A stretch of 64,000 bases of DNA, taken from Bromus sterilis. Lineage: Eukaryota; Streptophyta; Magnoliopsida; Poales; Poaceae. The position numbers and the translations under genes were made by a program. The first letter of the stretch is position 1. Each line of letters starts with the position of its first letter. This document shows, piece after piece, positions 11,677 to 22,304 of the stretch. Below the pieces are notes generated by a model, which ran no database searches, was not told the DNA's origin, and saw nothing but the letters and a program-made list of their open reading frames with translations. The stretch spans positions 279,631,770 through 279,695,769 of the forward strand of contig OX465595.1 in NCBI GenBank assembly GCA_950022295.1, given 5' to 3'.

Positions 11677-12141
11677 ATGGATGAGCAAGTAATGAGTGAT
11701 TACCAATATCGTCGAAGGACTTATGCCATGGCTAAGAGTGTCATAAAAGTATGCATTCCGCAAAACTTACGTCATCTATATCATGATATGGACACGTTTG
11801 ACATGATGGATATGTTGAAGTCATTATACATACGGCAGTTTAGAATAGCCAAATTTGAGTTAGAAATTAAGTTTCTAAATACAAACATGGAAGAGAACTC
11901 CTATCTGAAAGCACGCGTCGCCAAGATGAATGAGATGCATCTATGCCTCGTGGATGACTTTGACTACTGGACCACAGATGATGATGCAATATACATGGTG
12001 TTGCATTCGCTTCCACCAAGTTATACAACATGTGTCCATGGCTACGTCGGAAGAGGTGAAAGCCTCGGATTCCCCGAGTTCATGGATCAACTCAAACACT
12101 TGGAGGTTGAACCCATTGAAGGAGAAGTTGTTGATGGATAA
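11677..12141 (+). CDS. Copia-gag-like ORF fragment, 154 codons
   Basis: The reading frame is uninterrupted from the ATG at 11677 (MDEQVMSDYQ) to a stop at 12141. The middle part (LKSLYIRQF, ARVAKMNEMH, then LHSLPPSY at about 12003-12026) has the spacing of the gag polypeptide of Ty1/copia elements, in which a Leu-Pro-x-Ser motif follows a helical region. No zinc knuckle, protease or LTR accompanies it. It lies in a 630-bp fragment between element A and element B, so the parent element is unknown. The lack of stops in a neighbourhood of decayed genes is notable, but 154 codons can survive by chance. The assignment to the copia gag family is moderately sure. Confidence 0.5.
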   Translation: MDEQVMSDYQYRRRTYAMAKSVIKVCIPQNLRHLYHDMDTFDMMDMLKSLYIRQFRIAKFELEIKFLNTNMEENSYLKARVAKMNEMHLCLVDDFDYWTTDDDAIYMVLHSLPPSYTTCVHGYVGRGESLGFPEFMDQLKHLEVEPIEGEVVDG

Positions 12142-12254
12142 GGTATATACTTGATATACTTGTTATAAATGTTTTGTTCCCTTTATACAACACTTGCAGT
12201 TAATGAGTATCTGATACTTATTCTGTTTTATGAAAACAGGACCTGCCGTTGCAT

Positions 12255-12621
12255 GGAAGGGGGCACCGAGAGGGGCCACAGGGCAGCCAGGAGGCCTCCT
12301 GGCGCGCCCTAGGGTGGGGCCGCGCCAGGGAGCCTCCTGGGGCCCTGGTGGGTCCACTCCCTTCCATCTTTGGTTCTTCAGGAAGCTTCCGCGATGCTGA
12401 TTTTTTATATAATTTGTCTGGGATTTATTTCGCACTTTTAATGGCCGGAAAACCTGAAATACAAAAACAGCAGAAAACAGGAACTGGCAACTGGGTGCAC
12501 TGAGTTAATAGGTTAGTCCAAATATGATAAAAAGTGTATGAAAGTTCAATTAAAACATGGCAAAGTCACACGAATCATGCATGGAGCAAGAAGAAATTAT
12601 AGATACGTTTCGGACGTATCA
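12255..12621 (-). repeat. 3' LTR fragment of element B (U3 only)
   Basis: It aligns collinearly with 16614-16979. The match stops just short of the TATA-like CTATATTTAG present in the other copy, so U3 is kept while R and U5 are gone. The 12241-12254 bases (ACCTGCCGTTGCAT) belong to neither LTR nor an identified flank. Confidence 0.85.
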
Positions 12622-15414
12622 ACATCCCCAAGCTTAATTCCTGCTTGTCCTCGAGTAGGGAAATGATAACAAGCATAATTTCTATGGCGACATGCCACAC
12701 AACCATATAAGGACTTTTTAAGTAAAGCAATCAAAGAATGCAATTTAATTCAAGTCTTAACAAGAAAGAGTCTATATTAGCATTGACACAAGCAACAAAA
12801 GAACAAAGGGTGCAAGAGCTCTCGCTGTCCGTGACTCGAATGTCTCCAGATGGTGTTTGCGTGCAGGAAGGGGGATATGGGAATACGAGATAAAAAATAA
12901 GTTGTTGAGAACTACTATCTACTAAAGTTTCACACTTAGTCTCCTTTGGATTCTTATCTTTACTCGTCCCCAGACCACTAGTCAGGTACAAGTCAAACTG
13001 ATCCACTCCCTTCCGATATTTTGAGCACTCATGCAATGAATGAGCGTGAGCAAGAAAGTTGACACCTAAAAGGAGAAACAGAAAGAAGGTGGAGGAGGAA
13101 GACAAAAAAGGTGTGAAAGGCTCACATCAATGAGGACAATCATAGGCGAGAGAAGGCCATATGATAGATATGATGTGAGGAGTAGGGATTTCCATGCAAC
13201 GGATGCGCATGTGAGCTAAAAGCTCTCCAAGGGAACTAGTGGGGGTGCATCCAACTTGCTTGCTCAATAAGACCTAGAGCTCGTTTGAGGAGGCTCATCA
13301 TTGGAATATACAAGCTAAGTTCTATAGAGTGAAGGGTCCCCACATAGCTATATGCATGTATGATGATCTCTATGGAGTAAAAAGGATAGAGGATGAAGTA
13401 CTAGTGTGGATCTCTCAAAAGGAAGAGTAGAGTGCCCCCTTTTTTCTCTTTTTTCTTTTATTTTTTGGTGGCCTCAATGGCTCTTTCTATTTCTCTCATT
13501 TGTCCTCTTTGGGATCTTTTTATTTTGTCCTCTTTGGGATGTTTTCCTCACTTTAGGGGCAACACTCTATATTTTACAAGAATATAGGAGATTTTTCACA
13601 CTTTACAAGGTACTCACATAAAGAAGATGTAGCTATCATGATGTATGCAATGTATGCCGCTGCCAGTGTAGCAGGAACATGTATGACATGAAGATCAAGT
13701 CATGAAGAGGTGGATTTTGCATGGCAATGTATCGCGGAAAGGCTATGGAAATGCCTTGATAGGTAGGTATGGTGGCTGATTTGATGAAGGATATATGGAG
13801 GTTTATGATGACAGAGCATATCATGCCAAGGGTTTGGATGTACCGGCGAAGGTGGACGCCAACTCTCGGAGTGAGAAGAAGGGAATGCACGACTTAGAAG
13901 AGGGTAGAAAAATATGGGAGGTGGAAGTGTCAACTTTCAAATACTCACATTAGTCCGAAGAACTCATGCACTTATTATCGGTAACTCTCAATCTAATCAG
14001 GAGGTTCACAAAGAGACAATTACCCCGAGGAGGAGTGTATGTGGGTTTGGTTATCCTTGCGCATCCTCGACTCGTGGTACGTCAGTGTACTCTAATATTC
14101 GAACCCTCCAGAGGTTAGTGATCTATCTAGTAGCTAGAGTTCTCAATAGGGGTTTTGGTTTTCGAAAATCACACGGATTTCCCAAAATACGACATCTATC
14201 ACTAATAGGCTAGAGCTCTTGACACCAAAAGTTCAAACATTACTCTAGTCAATACCTCAAAACTATCGCAAGTTACTACTACAAAGAGAATAGCAACTTC
14301 AACTACCTAATTTCTAGTCAAGACACAAAACTCAGTGCAACAGGCAAACTCTCTAAACAATATAAAACATGCAACCTATAGAAAGTTCAACCTCAGACAA
14401 AATAAAATCTCTAGAATAAAACTAAAGCACTACAACTAAACAGGGCAGCGGCTAAGAAAGAAAAAGAACAACTCACAGCTAAGGAAATAAGCATGCAAAT
14501 CCTATGAGGAGTTCTAGTTCAAACGGAGCGTGTTTCTCTCCCACACAAAATAAAGCTGGGGTCTAACTTGTTACTACAGCAAACGAAGCAAAAACAAACC
14601 TAAGAAAAGTAAAGAGAGAGACGCTCCAAGCATAGCACATAACGCATGAAGTAATAAAAATATAGTGCAACGAGGGACGAACTGATAATTGTTGACGAAG
14701 AAGGGGATGCACGGGGGCATCCCCAAGCTTAGACGCTTGAGTCTCGTTGAATATTTATTGGGGGTGCATGGGGGCATCCCCCAGCTTGAGCGTTTGACAC
14801 TCCGGGATCTTCTTTCATCATCTTCCATCGCACACTTGAAAACTCCCTTCATACATAACTCATTGTAAACTGATTAGAGAGGTTAGTACCCTATTAAAAT
14901 AATTTTCCTCTACTGCAAATAAAGATATTCTTGAAGAGCTACTGTTTCTCAAGATTTCCACAAAGTTTTTTCAAGGAAAAAGCAAGCTTAAGGTTTGCAA
15001 AAGTTACAAAAGACAGAACGTGGCAGAATCTGTGAAAAACAGAACAGCAGGTAGTAAAGAATTTTTTAGGGATACTTCTACAACTCAAATCAAAAAACTC
15101 AGAACATACGAAAGTTCCATGATTGTATAGAGCATGCTGTGTAGAAAAATCATCTCAAAAAGATGAACTGGTAATTTTCAATGATTTTTCCCGTCACGAG
15201 GACAGAATCTGTTTTCTAGACAACATGTCACAACTTTCACTTCCCTTGTCATATGAGGCTATATTTGGCACAAAGCTTGAAAAATAAAGATACAATGATG
15301 TTGCTACAGTAGTAACAATCATCAAGACCACTAAAAACAGAAGTAAAAACACCTTGGGTTTCCTCCCAACAAGCGCTTTCTTTTACGCCTTTAAGCTAGG
15401 CATAAAGCTAAAGA
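12622..15414 (-). other. Non-coding interior of element B
   Basis: It is the reverse-complement counterpart of 3544-6374, with the same hairpin pair (14703-14782), the same pyrimidine-rich tract on the plus strand (about 13437-13490), and the same GCGCTT/CCTCCCAACAAGCG end near 15365-15385. No gene is seen. Confidence 0.8.
14703..14782 (-). repeat. Duplicated GC-rich hairpin module (element B copy)
   Basis: GGGGATGC (14703-14710) pairs with GCATCCCC (14717-14724). The second, slightly decayed copy is at 14761-14782. The spacing matches the copies in elements A and at 43528. Confidence 0.7.
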
Positions 15415-15751
15415 TCAAGTTTTATCAAGAAAATAACTAGCCCGTGTGACGGACTCAAAAGGCAACTTAATCTTTTTCCTAGGGAAGTGTTCCATCCCCT
15501 TCTTGAGAGGGAATTGGAATTTGATATTCCCCTCTTTCATGTCAATAACAGCACCAACCGTGCGAAGAAAAGGACGTCCCAAAATAATTGGACAAGAGGG
15601 CTCACACTCAGTGTACATAATAGTAAAATCAACGGGAACATAATTGTCATTTACAATGATAAGAACATCATCGATCTTCCCCAAAGGTTTATTTACGAAA
15701 GAATCGACAAGACGAACACCAAAAGAACAAGGATCAAAAGGTTTTATCCCT
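15415..15751 (-). pseudogene. Protease C-terminal remnant fused to LTR sequence
   Basis: This is the C-terminal half of the retropepsin-like domain also seen in element A: PIILGRPFLRTVGAVID is intact, and the tail GMEHFPRKKIKLPFES precedes the stop at 15415. The catalytic Asp half is absent. Upstream on the minus strand the frame runs straight into LTR sequence, so an ORF of 123 codons crosses the junction and begins with LTR-encoded residues. The fusion is a deletion scar rather than a designed protein. Confidence 0.85.
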
Positions 15752-16979
15752 GCTGGGCAATTGACAGGATTATAAACGCACCGCAATGCTAACTATGCTA
15801 CAAAAGAAAGGAAGAGGCTCAAAAGCAATGGGCAGTACGCCAAAGTAAGTAGACCGAAATCCATCTGCATCTACTATGAATCATCCACCTTGAGATATCT
15901 ATCCAGAACATCTCGCTAGTATTAAGTTGCAAATCCCACCCGAAGTGTAAACTCAAAGCAACAGACAACTGCATTAAAAGAACTATGCGTAAAGTAAACA
16001 ATCCTTGCACCCGCAAGTACAAGCACCGTTGTTTTATCCCTGGTGGAAACAACACATCCCCTAGTCTCATGTTTCTGTCACTCAAGCTAGACATCAGGGG
16101 GATGAACCCACAATCAAGCATAACGCTCCGTCTTGGAGTTGCAACAAATCACTTGGCCAAAGAAAAATACAACAACGGAGAACATGCAAGAATTAACTAA
16201 AGAACACAAATATAAAAGAGAACCAAATATATTACTCATCACAATCTGAACATAATCTCATAATCCATCAGATCCCAGCAAACTCAGCATAACAACATAG
16301 AAGATTACAAAGGTGCCTCGATCATGTGAGGCAGCTCACGAGGTCTCGAAAGTGGAAGCACAAAGAGGGGAGGAGAACATCACATAGCTACTGGTCATGG
16401 ACCCATGGTCAAGGGGGAACTACTCACCAGACATCCGGGAGGCGTCCATGGTGATGGATTGTCTCCCGGAGGGGATTCCTCATTCGGGCAGGGTGTCGGG
16501 CAGCTTCTCCTGGCAGCCTCGATCTTGAAACGGCGGCGGCGGCGGCACAGAGAGGAGAACGGGAATAGCAGATCGATGTTAGGGGTTTTCTCTGCGGGGG
16601 CTAAATATAGGCCGAAGGGGGCACCGAGAGGGGCCACAGGGCAGCCAGGAGGCCTCCTAGCGCGCCCTAGGGTGGGGCCGCGCCAGGGACCCTCCTGGGG
16701 CCCTGGTGGGTCCACTCCCTTCCATCTTTGGTTCTTCGGGAAGCTTCCGTGACGCTGATTTTTTATATAATTTTTCTGGGATTTATTTGGCACTTTTAAT
16801 GGCCAGAAAACCTGAAATACAAAAACAGCAGAAAATAGGAACTGGCAACTGGGTGCACTTAGTTAATAGGTTAGTCCAAATATGATAAAAAGTGTATGAA
16901 AGTTCAAGTAAAACATGGCAAAGTCACACAAATCATGCATGGAGCAAGCAGAAATTATAGATACGTTTGGGACGTATCA
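15752..16979 (-). repeat. 5' LTR of element B, 3' end deleted
   Basis: It starts TGATACGTCCC on the minus strand at 16979 and follows the family LTR for about 1.23 kb, to the word GCCCAGC. There it joins protease sequence. About 0.4 kb of LTR is missing. A TATA-like CTATATTTAG (minus) lies at about 16600-16612. Confidence 0.88.
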
Positions 16980-17149
16980 ACAGTAATATATGAAAAACCC
17001 CTTTTCCCGCAAGGATGAGGGAGCATTCTTTTGTGACATGCATAGTAAATAAAAGTGAGATAAGAAGTGATGAGCCCGAGGACCATATCAAGGTCGATCC
17101 TCAAGTTGCATTGGTTAAAGATCTTGTTACAGTGATATTATAGATTCCA

Positions 17150-17690
17150 ATATAAAATTTTGTGTTGTTTCCACTAACCTTGTTACAGCCAAGAATAAAG
17201 GCCCAATTTCAGGTAGTCCAGTAGTATCGGTTAAAATAGGAGATCACAATTATTATGGGCTATGCGATTTGGGATCGAGTTATAGTGCTATTCCTTATTC
17301 ACTCAATCAGAAGAGCATGGGTGAGATTTCACCTTGTGAACTTGAAGAAATTGATGTTACTATTTATCTAGCAAATAGAGAAACTATCTCTCCTATTGGA
17401 ATTGTGAGAGATGTTGAAGCCTTATGCGGAAAGATAAAATATCCTACCGACTTTAGTACTTGGTTCAGTGCAAGATAAATTTTGTCCTATTATATTCGGT
17501 AGACCTTTTATCAAACGTGTGGAGCTATAATAGATTGCAGGAAAGGGAAAGTATCTGTTGAATTCAGTGGTGAGCCATATGAATTTAACTTTTCTAAATT
17601 TTCCAAACAAACTTGTGGTACTGATTTACCTAGTAATGATAAAATTATTGAAGATATTGCTTCTATTACTATACCTCCTGTTTGCAGAAA
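17150..17690 (+). pseudogene. Ty3/gypsy aspartic protease remnant (element C)
   Basis: Retropepsin would cut the Gag-Pol polyprotein. The catalytic motif CDLGSSYSAIP is at about 17263-17295, with the active Asp codon at 17266-17268. The following stretch contains LANRETISPIGIVRDVEALC. The second landmark FGRPF is present near 17494, and an IIDC segment near 17530. A stop at 17476 and two small frameshifts around 17478 and 17515 break the frame. The domain leads into the RT linker after 17690. Confidence 0.82.
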
Positions 17691-18893
17691 TATATGGAGG
17701 ACCACGAGAATGATCTGCATATGCAGGAAATAAATGAATTAGATGAAGCCTTCTTGAGACAACCTGCTATCCTGAAGCAAAACCTTCTGGTTGAACCTTT
17801 AGGAATTTTCTCACAACCCAAAGAAGAACCGGTGTTTGATCTCAAGACTCTTCCCGATACGCTCCAATATGCTTATTTAGATGAAAAGAAAGTATATCCC
17901 ATTATTATCAAAAATTCTAACCTTTCAGGATATGAAGAAGAGCAATTATTGGAAACCCTTCGTAGACACCGAGGTGCTATTGGATATACCTTGATGACCT
18001 CAAGGGTATTAGTCCATCTATTTGTCAACATAATATCAATCTCGAGCCAGATGCTAAACCGGTTGTTGATCATCAACGACAGTTGAACCCAAAGATGAAG
18101 GATGTTTTGAGGACCGAGATCCTCAAGCTTCTAGCCGCATGTATTATCTACCCTATAGCTGATAGTAAGTGGGTAATTCCAGTGCATTGTGTTCCTAAGA
18201 AAGGAGGCTCAACTATTGTTCCTAATGATAAGAATGAACTAATCCCCAGAGAATTATTATTGGATATAGAATGTGTATTCACGACAGGAAATTGAAAAGG
18301 CGACAAGGAAGGACCACTACCCGTTGCCGTTCATCGACCAAATGCTTGAAAGGTTATCCAAAAACACCCACTTTTGCTATCTTGATGGATATTCTGGTTT
18401 CTCTCAAATTCATGTTAACACGGTCGATGAAGAGAAGAACACTTTTACTTGTCCTTTTGGTACTTATAGTTATAGACGTATACCTTTCGGTTTATGCAAT
18501 GCCCATGTAACTTTTCAAAGGTGTATGTATGCTATCTTTCATGATTTTTGTGCAGAAATTGTTGAGGTCTTCATGGATGATTTCTCCGTCTATGTAACCT
18601 CTTTTGACCATTGTCTCCACAACCTTAATAAAGTTCTGCAGAGATGTGAGGAGACAAACTTGGTACTCAATTGGGAGAAGTGCCACTTCACGATCAACAA
18701 AGGGATTGTTCTTAGCCACAAGATTTCCGAGTGGGGAATCGAGGTGGACAGGGCCAAGATCGAAGCAATTGAGAAAATGCCCTATCTAAGGGACATGAAA
18801 GGTATTCATAGTTTTCTCTGTCATGCTGGTTTCTATATAAGATTTATTAAAAACTTTTTTAAGACTTCGAGACCCCTCACTAATCTTCTCTAG
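17682..18893 (+). pseudogene. Ty3/gypsy reverse transcriptase remnant (element C)
   Basis: This copies element RNA to DNA. A linker (QPAILKQNLL, KEEPVFDLKTLPDTLQYA) runs to about 18000, then the fingers region with WVIPVHCVPKKGG near 18160-18210. The palm has LDGYSGFSQ at about 18381 and the polymerase centre FMDDFSVY at 18570-18593, both with catalytic aspartates kept. The connection region (HKISEWGIEVDRAKIEAIEK) ends at a TAG at 18891. Frameshifts occur near 18000 and 18280. The motif set is diagnostic of Ty3/gypsy; the gene is dead. Confidence 0.9.
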
Positions 18894-19455
18894 AAGGATA
18901 TTCCTTTTTTGTTTGATGAGGATTGTAAGGAAGCCTTCGAGGTTCTTAAGAAAGCTTTAATAACTGCTCCTATAGTCCAACCACCTAACTAGAATTTACC
19001 TTTTGAGATTATGTGTGATGCTATTGACTTTGTTGTTGGAGTTGTGGTAGGACAAAGGGTTGATAAGAAATTGAATGTTATACACTATGCTAGCAATACC
19101 CTTGATAGTGCTCAAAAGAATTATATCACTACTGAAAAGGAAGTTTTAGCAGTAGTATTTTCTCGTGATTAATTTAGACCTTATATTTTTTTATTCCAAA
19201 GTCATTATTCATACTGACCATGCTGCTATTAAGGACCTTATCGAGAAAGAGGTTGCCAAACCTAGACTTATCAGATGGGTTCTTCTTCTTAAAGAATTTG
19301 ATTTGCAGATTGTTGACAGGAAAGGAGCGGACAATCCATTAGAGGACAACCTCTCCAGGATAGAAAACATACCACATGATCCTATTCCTGTTAATGATAG
19401 TTTTCCTGATGAACAGTTAGATGTTTTGAGAATACAGACTATGTCTGATCCCTAG
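18894..19455 (+). pseudogene. RNase H remnant (element C)
   Basis: RNase H degrades the RNA template. The domain starts around FEIMCDAIDF (about 19000), where the first catalytic Asp is present. EKEVLAVVF (about 19137) carries the region of the catalytic Glu, and [10 protein letters not shown] (about 19213) carries another Asp. Stops near 18990 and 19170 and a frameshift near 19165-19200 break it. The tail [16 protein letters not shown] marks the end of the domain. Confidence 0.85.
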
Positions 19456-20784
19456 TTTGTAGATTATGCTAATTTTATTGTTACCAAGTTTTTACCTCCA
19501 GGTTTAATATTTCAGCAAAGGAAGAAGTTCTTTCACGATTTGAGGTACTACTTTTGGGATGAGCCACACCTTTTCAGAGAATGTGCAGACGGGATCGTGA
19601 GAAGATGCATACCGTAGCATGAGCACAAGGATATTTTGAGGAATTGTCACGTTAGTCCCTATGGAGGACATCATGCCGGTTAGAGGACCGCACACAAGGT
19701 TCTCCAATCAGGTTTTTATTGGCCTACTCTCTTTAAAGATGCTAGAAAATATGTTTTATCTTGTGACAAGTGTCAGAGAGTTGGTAACATTGGTAGGAGA
19801 AATGAGATGCCTATGAATTACTCTCTAATTATTGAGCCTTTTGATTGTTGGGGTTTTGATTTTATAGGACCTTTTCCTCTTTCGCACAAGTACACTCACA
19901 TTCTAGTAGCTGTTGATTATGTAACCAAGTGGGTTGAGGCAGTCCCCACTGAGAGTGCTGATCAAAAGACATCTTTGAAAATTCTCAAAGATGTGATCTT
20001 TCCTAGGTTTGGTGTACCAAGGTACCTCATGACCGTCGAAGGATCACATTTTACACATGGTGCTTTTAGAAAAGCTTTAGCAAAGTATGATGTTAACCAT
20101 AGGATTTCTTCACCTTACCACCCTCAAAAAAGTGGGCAAGTTGAGCTCACAAATAGGGAGATCAAGTTTATCTTACAAAAGACATTGAACAGTTCTAGAA
20201 AGGACTGGTCCAAAAAGTTGGGAGATGCCTTGTGGGCGTATAGAACTTCTTACAAAAATCCCATGGGCATGTCTCCTTATAAGATGGTATATGGAAAGGC
20301 TTTCCATTTTCCTTTGGAATTAGAGCACAAAGCTTTCTGGGTTGTTAGAGAGCTTAATGCTGACCCAAAACTTGCTGGTGAAAAGCGTCTCATGAACTTG
20401 ACTTCTCTAGATGAGTGGAGAAGTGAAGCTTATGAGAGCGTGAGAATGTTTAAGGAAAAGGTAAAGAAGTGGCATGATAGGAGAATCTTGAAACGTGAAT
20501 TTAATGTTGGTGATAAAGTTTAGTTGTTTAGATCTCGTTTCAGGTTTTCTCCAGGTAAATTACTTTCTAGATGGGAAGGACCTTTTCACATCGAAGAAGT
20601 CTACCGCTCCGGTGCAATCAAGATTAATAATTTTGAGGGCAGCAAACCTCTCGTTGTGAATGGGCAAAGATTGAAGCATTACCTAGCAGGACACCCTGGC
20701 AATGTTGATGTGGATACAATACGCACAACCACTCAGGAAGAATATGTTGCAGCCCGGATTCAGACACCGGCAGAAGCAAAATAA
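19456..20784 (+). pseudogene. Ty3/gypsy integrase remnant with lost active-site Asp
   Basis: Integrase inserts the DNA copy. The H-H-C-C finger is visible: GGHHAG at about 19663 and SCDKCQRVG at about 19759. The catalytic core has the first Asp in WGFDFIGPF (about 19849) and the Glu in SGQVELTN (20143-20145). The second Asp position reads MTVEGSHF with Val at 20035-20037, so the D-D-E triad is incomplete. A TAG at 20521 separates the C-terminal part (FRSRFRFSPGKLLSRWEGPF, then NGQRLKHYL), which ends at 20784. Stops near 19453, 19616 and 19681 also interrupt it. No chromodomain is recognisable. Confidence 0.9.
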
Positions 20785-20790
20785 GAACAG

Positions 20791-21102
20791 GTATGTAATA
20801 CGGTAAGAAAACTTTGCGAACATCCATAAAAGTCCCGTATTATGTGTTTTTGAAAAATTAGGAAAATTCGGAGCCGAAGTGGAGCCGGAGACGAGCTCTA
20901 GGGGCCCCAGGCGCCCTGGTGGCACGGCCTGCTCCCTGGCCGTGCCAGGAGGCCGCCTGGGAGCCCCGAAGTCCGTCTCGGACCCCACTTTTGCCTGTTA
21001 CCTTCCTTATGTTGCAGAAATATTTGCTATATATTTTCCCGGATCGTCCCGTCTTTGTATCTTGCGATTTTGTGTGTTCTCTTTTCGATCTGTTGTTTCC
21101 AG
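20791..21102 (+). other. Possible intron between pol and the extra ORF
   Basis: A strong donor-like AACAG/GTATGT sits six bases after the integrase stop, and a pyrimidine-rich acceptor-like CTGTTGTTTCCAG/GAAC ends at 21102, 27 bases before an ATG. The stretch between is non-coding. Such an intron could give a spliced RNA for the downstream ORF, as is known for some plant gypsy elements with env-like genes. No transcript evidence is available here. Confidence 0.45.
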
Positions 21103-21129
21103 GAACTTTTTTCGCAAAACCTAGGTGAC

Positions 21130-21565
21130 ATGGCTTCCCCAAGTTCCCCCCAAGGACAAGTTCCTCGTCAACATCATTAACCCGTACATCATAGAGGTGA
21201 AGATGCATCCGCAAACACTTTGGGTGGAGGATGGTGCCCTTCACCAAGAAGATCTGAAGGGACCGGCCAAGGAGGAGAGCGCCAAGGCTAGGCTGGAAGA
21301 AGTGGAGAAAGAATTCTTCAAATACAAGTTGATGATCGAGCGTGGTGTTGGAGCCAACACCGACGTCATCATCGAGTTGAAGAAGCAATATGAGGAGGAG
21401 ATGAAAGAAGTATATTCAAGCTTATCCGCACTGGAAACCAAAGTGTTCGAGCTTCAAGGACACATCTTTGACCTCCAAAATCAGAACTGTGAGTATGTAC
21501 AGGATCCAGGAAACAAAACAATACTGTGTGGATGGAAGACGTTTGCCATGGAAACACTTTTCTGA
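21130..21565 (+). pseudogene. Post-pol extra ORF with coiled coil (element C)
   Basis: It is not a recognised enzyme. The likely start is the ATG at 21130 (MASPSSPQGQ), in a frame that stops after 16 codons. From about 21180 another frame continues to 21565 with KMHPQTLWVEDGALHQEDLK and then a Glu/Lys/Leu-rich run (ARLEEVEKEFFKYK, ELKKQYEEEMKEV, ALETKVFELQGHIFDLQ) that should form a long coiled coil. No signal peptide or membrane segment is visible, so I do not call it Env. The position between integrase and the 3' LTR is where gypsy accessory ORFs sit. It carries at least one frameshift. Confidence 0.6.
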
Positions 21566-21652
21566 GACCTACCCGGTATACAAGAACAGAGATCAAGAAT
21601 AAATCTTCATTGGGTAATGGCATGCCCTTAGCTTGTTCAAAGCTTGGGAGAG
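21566..21652 (+). other. Non-coding tail of element C, left of the LARD insertion
   Basis: A short AT-moderate segment without coding signal. It ends AGCTTGGGAGAG, where GAGAG is the target duplication of the 21653-32138 element. It continues after 32143. Confidence 0.75.
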
Positions 21653-22289
21653 TGTAACACCCCGGGTGTCACGCTACAGTAATCACCTACAGTAATCACA
21701 ATTACTGTTGCTAATCATGCCTTGATCATTTTTTAATCAACCCAAACTCAAAATGCATTTTTATGAATATTAAAAATATGTGATAAATAAAACTTTGTCC
21801 AAAAATTGTGCAACCAATTTTGTTAAATAACTAAAAATCAGTGGGCCATGTTAAACTAACTTTGGGCATTTATTACTTTGATTAAAATAATAAACAATTC
21901 AAACGGTAGCTCAATCGATCCAATTTTATAAGTTATTATTTAAATAAAATACTAAATGAATTTATAAAAATACCAAACTTTTTGTGGCACTGTAATATCA
22001 TGTAACACTAATATTTGAACTGTTTTCAATTGTTACAAAAATCAACAACTAGATAAACTAAGATAGAATTGTATGCAAATGAATAATAGAAAAAAAAAGA
22101 AACAAAATCCTATCTAACACCCAGGGCACAACCTCCCTGTGGGCCAGGACCACTCCACCTTCCCCCCCCCGGCCCACTTCCCTTCCCTCCCCTGTTCACC
22201 CCCGTGCGTGGACTCCATCCACGCCGGCCACGCCGGCCGTCCATGCCGTGGCGGCTGTTGGCGGGGATAAGAGCCCCGAGCCCCCAACG

Positions 22290-22304
22290 AAACCCTAACC
22301 CTAA
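22290..22304 (+). promoter_or_regulatory. Telobox-like motif in LTR (5' copy)
   Basis: AAACCCTAACCCTAA stands at the head of the GC-rich leader block. Plant teloboxes of this form occur in promoters and leaders of growth-related genes. The same motif is at 27805-27819 in the other LTR. Function here is inferred only. Confidence 0.4.

Larger units (their letters stand above)
12241..16979 (-). mobile_element. Element B: truncated minus-strand relative of element A
   Basis: On the minus strand the order is a 5' LTR starting at 16979 and breaking at about 15752, a protease remnant, the conserved non-coding interior, purine-rich tract, and a 3' LTR starting at 12621 and breaking at about 12255. 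Primer site, gag and half of the protease are missing. Flanks are ACAGG (12236-12240) and ACAGT (16980-16984), a four-of-five match that may be a decayed target duplication. Confidence 0.85.

Noticed and set aside
21130..21565. Envelope gene of a plant errantivirus-like element
   Set aside because: No signal peptide, membrane segment or cysteine pattern is visible. Only a coiled coil is supported.
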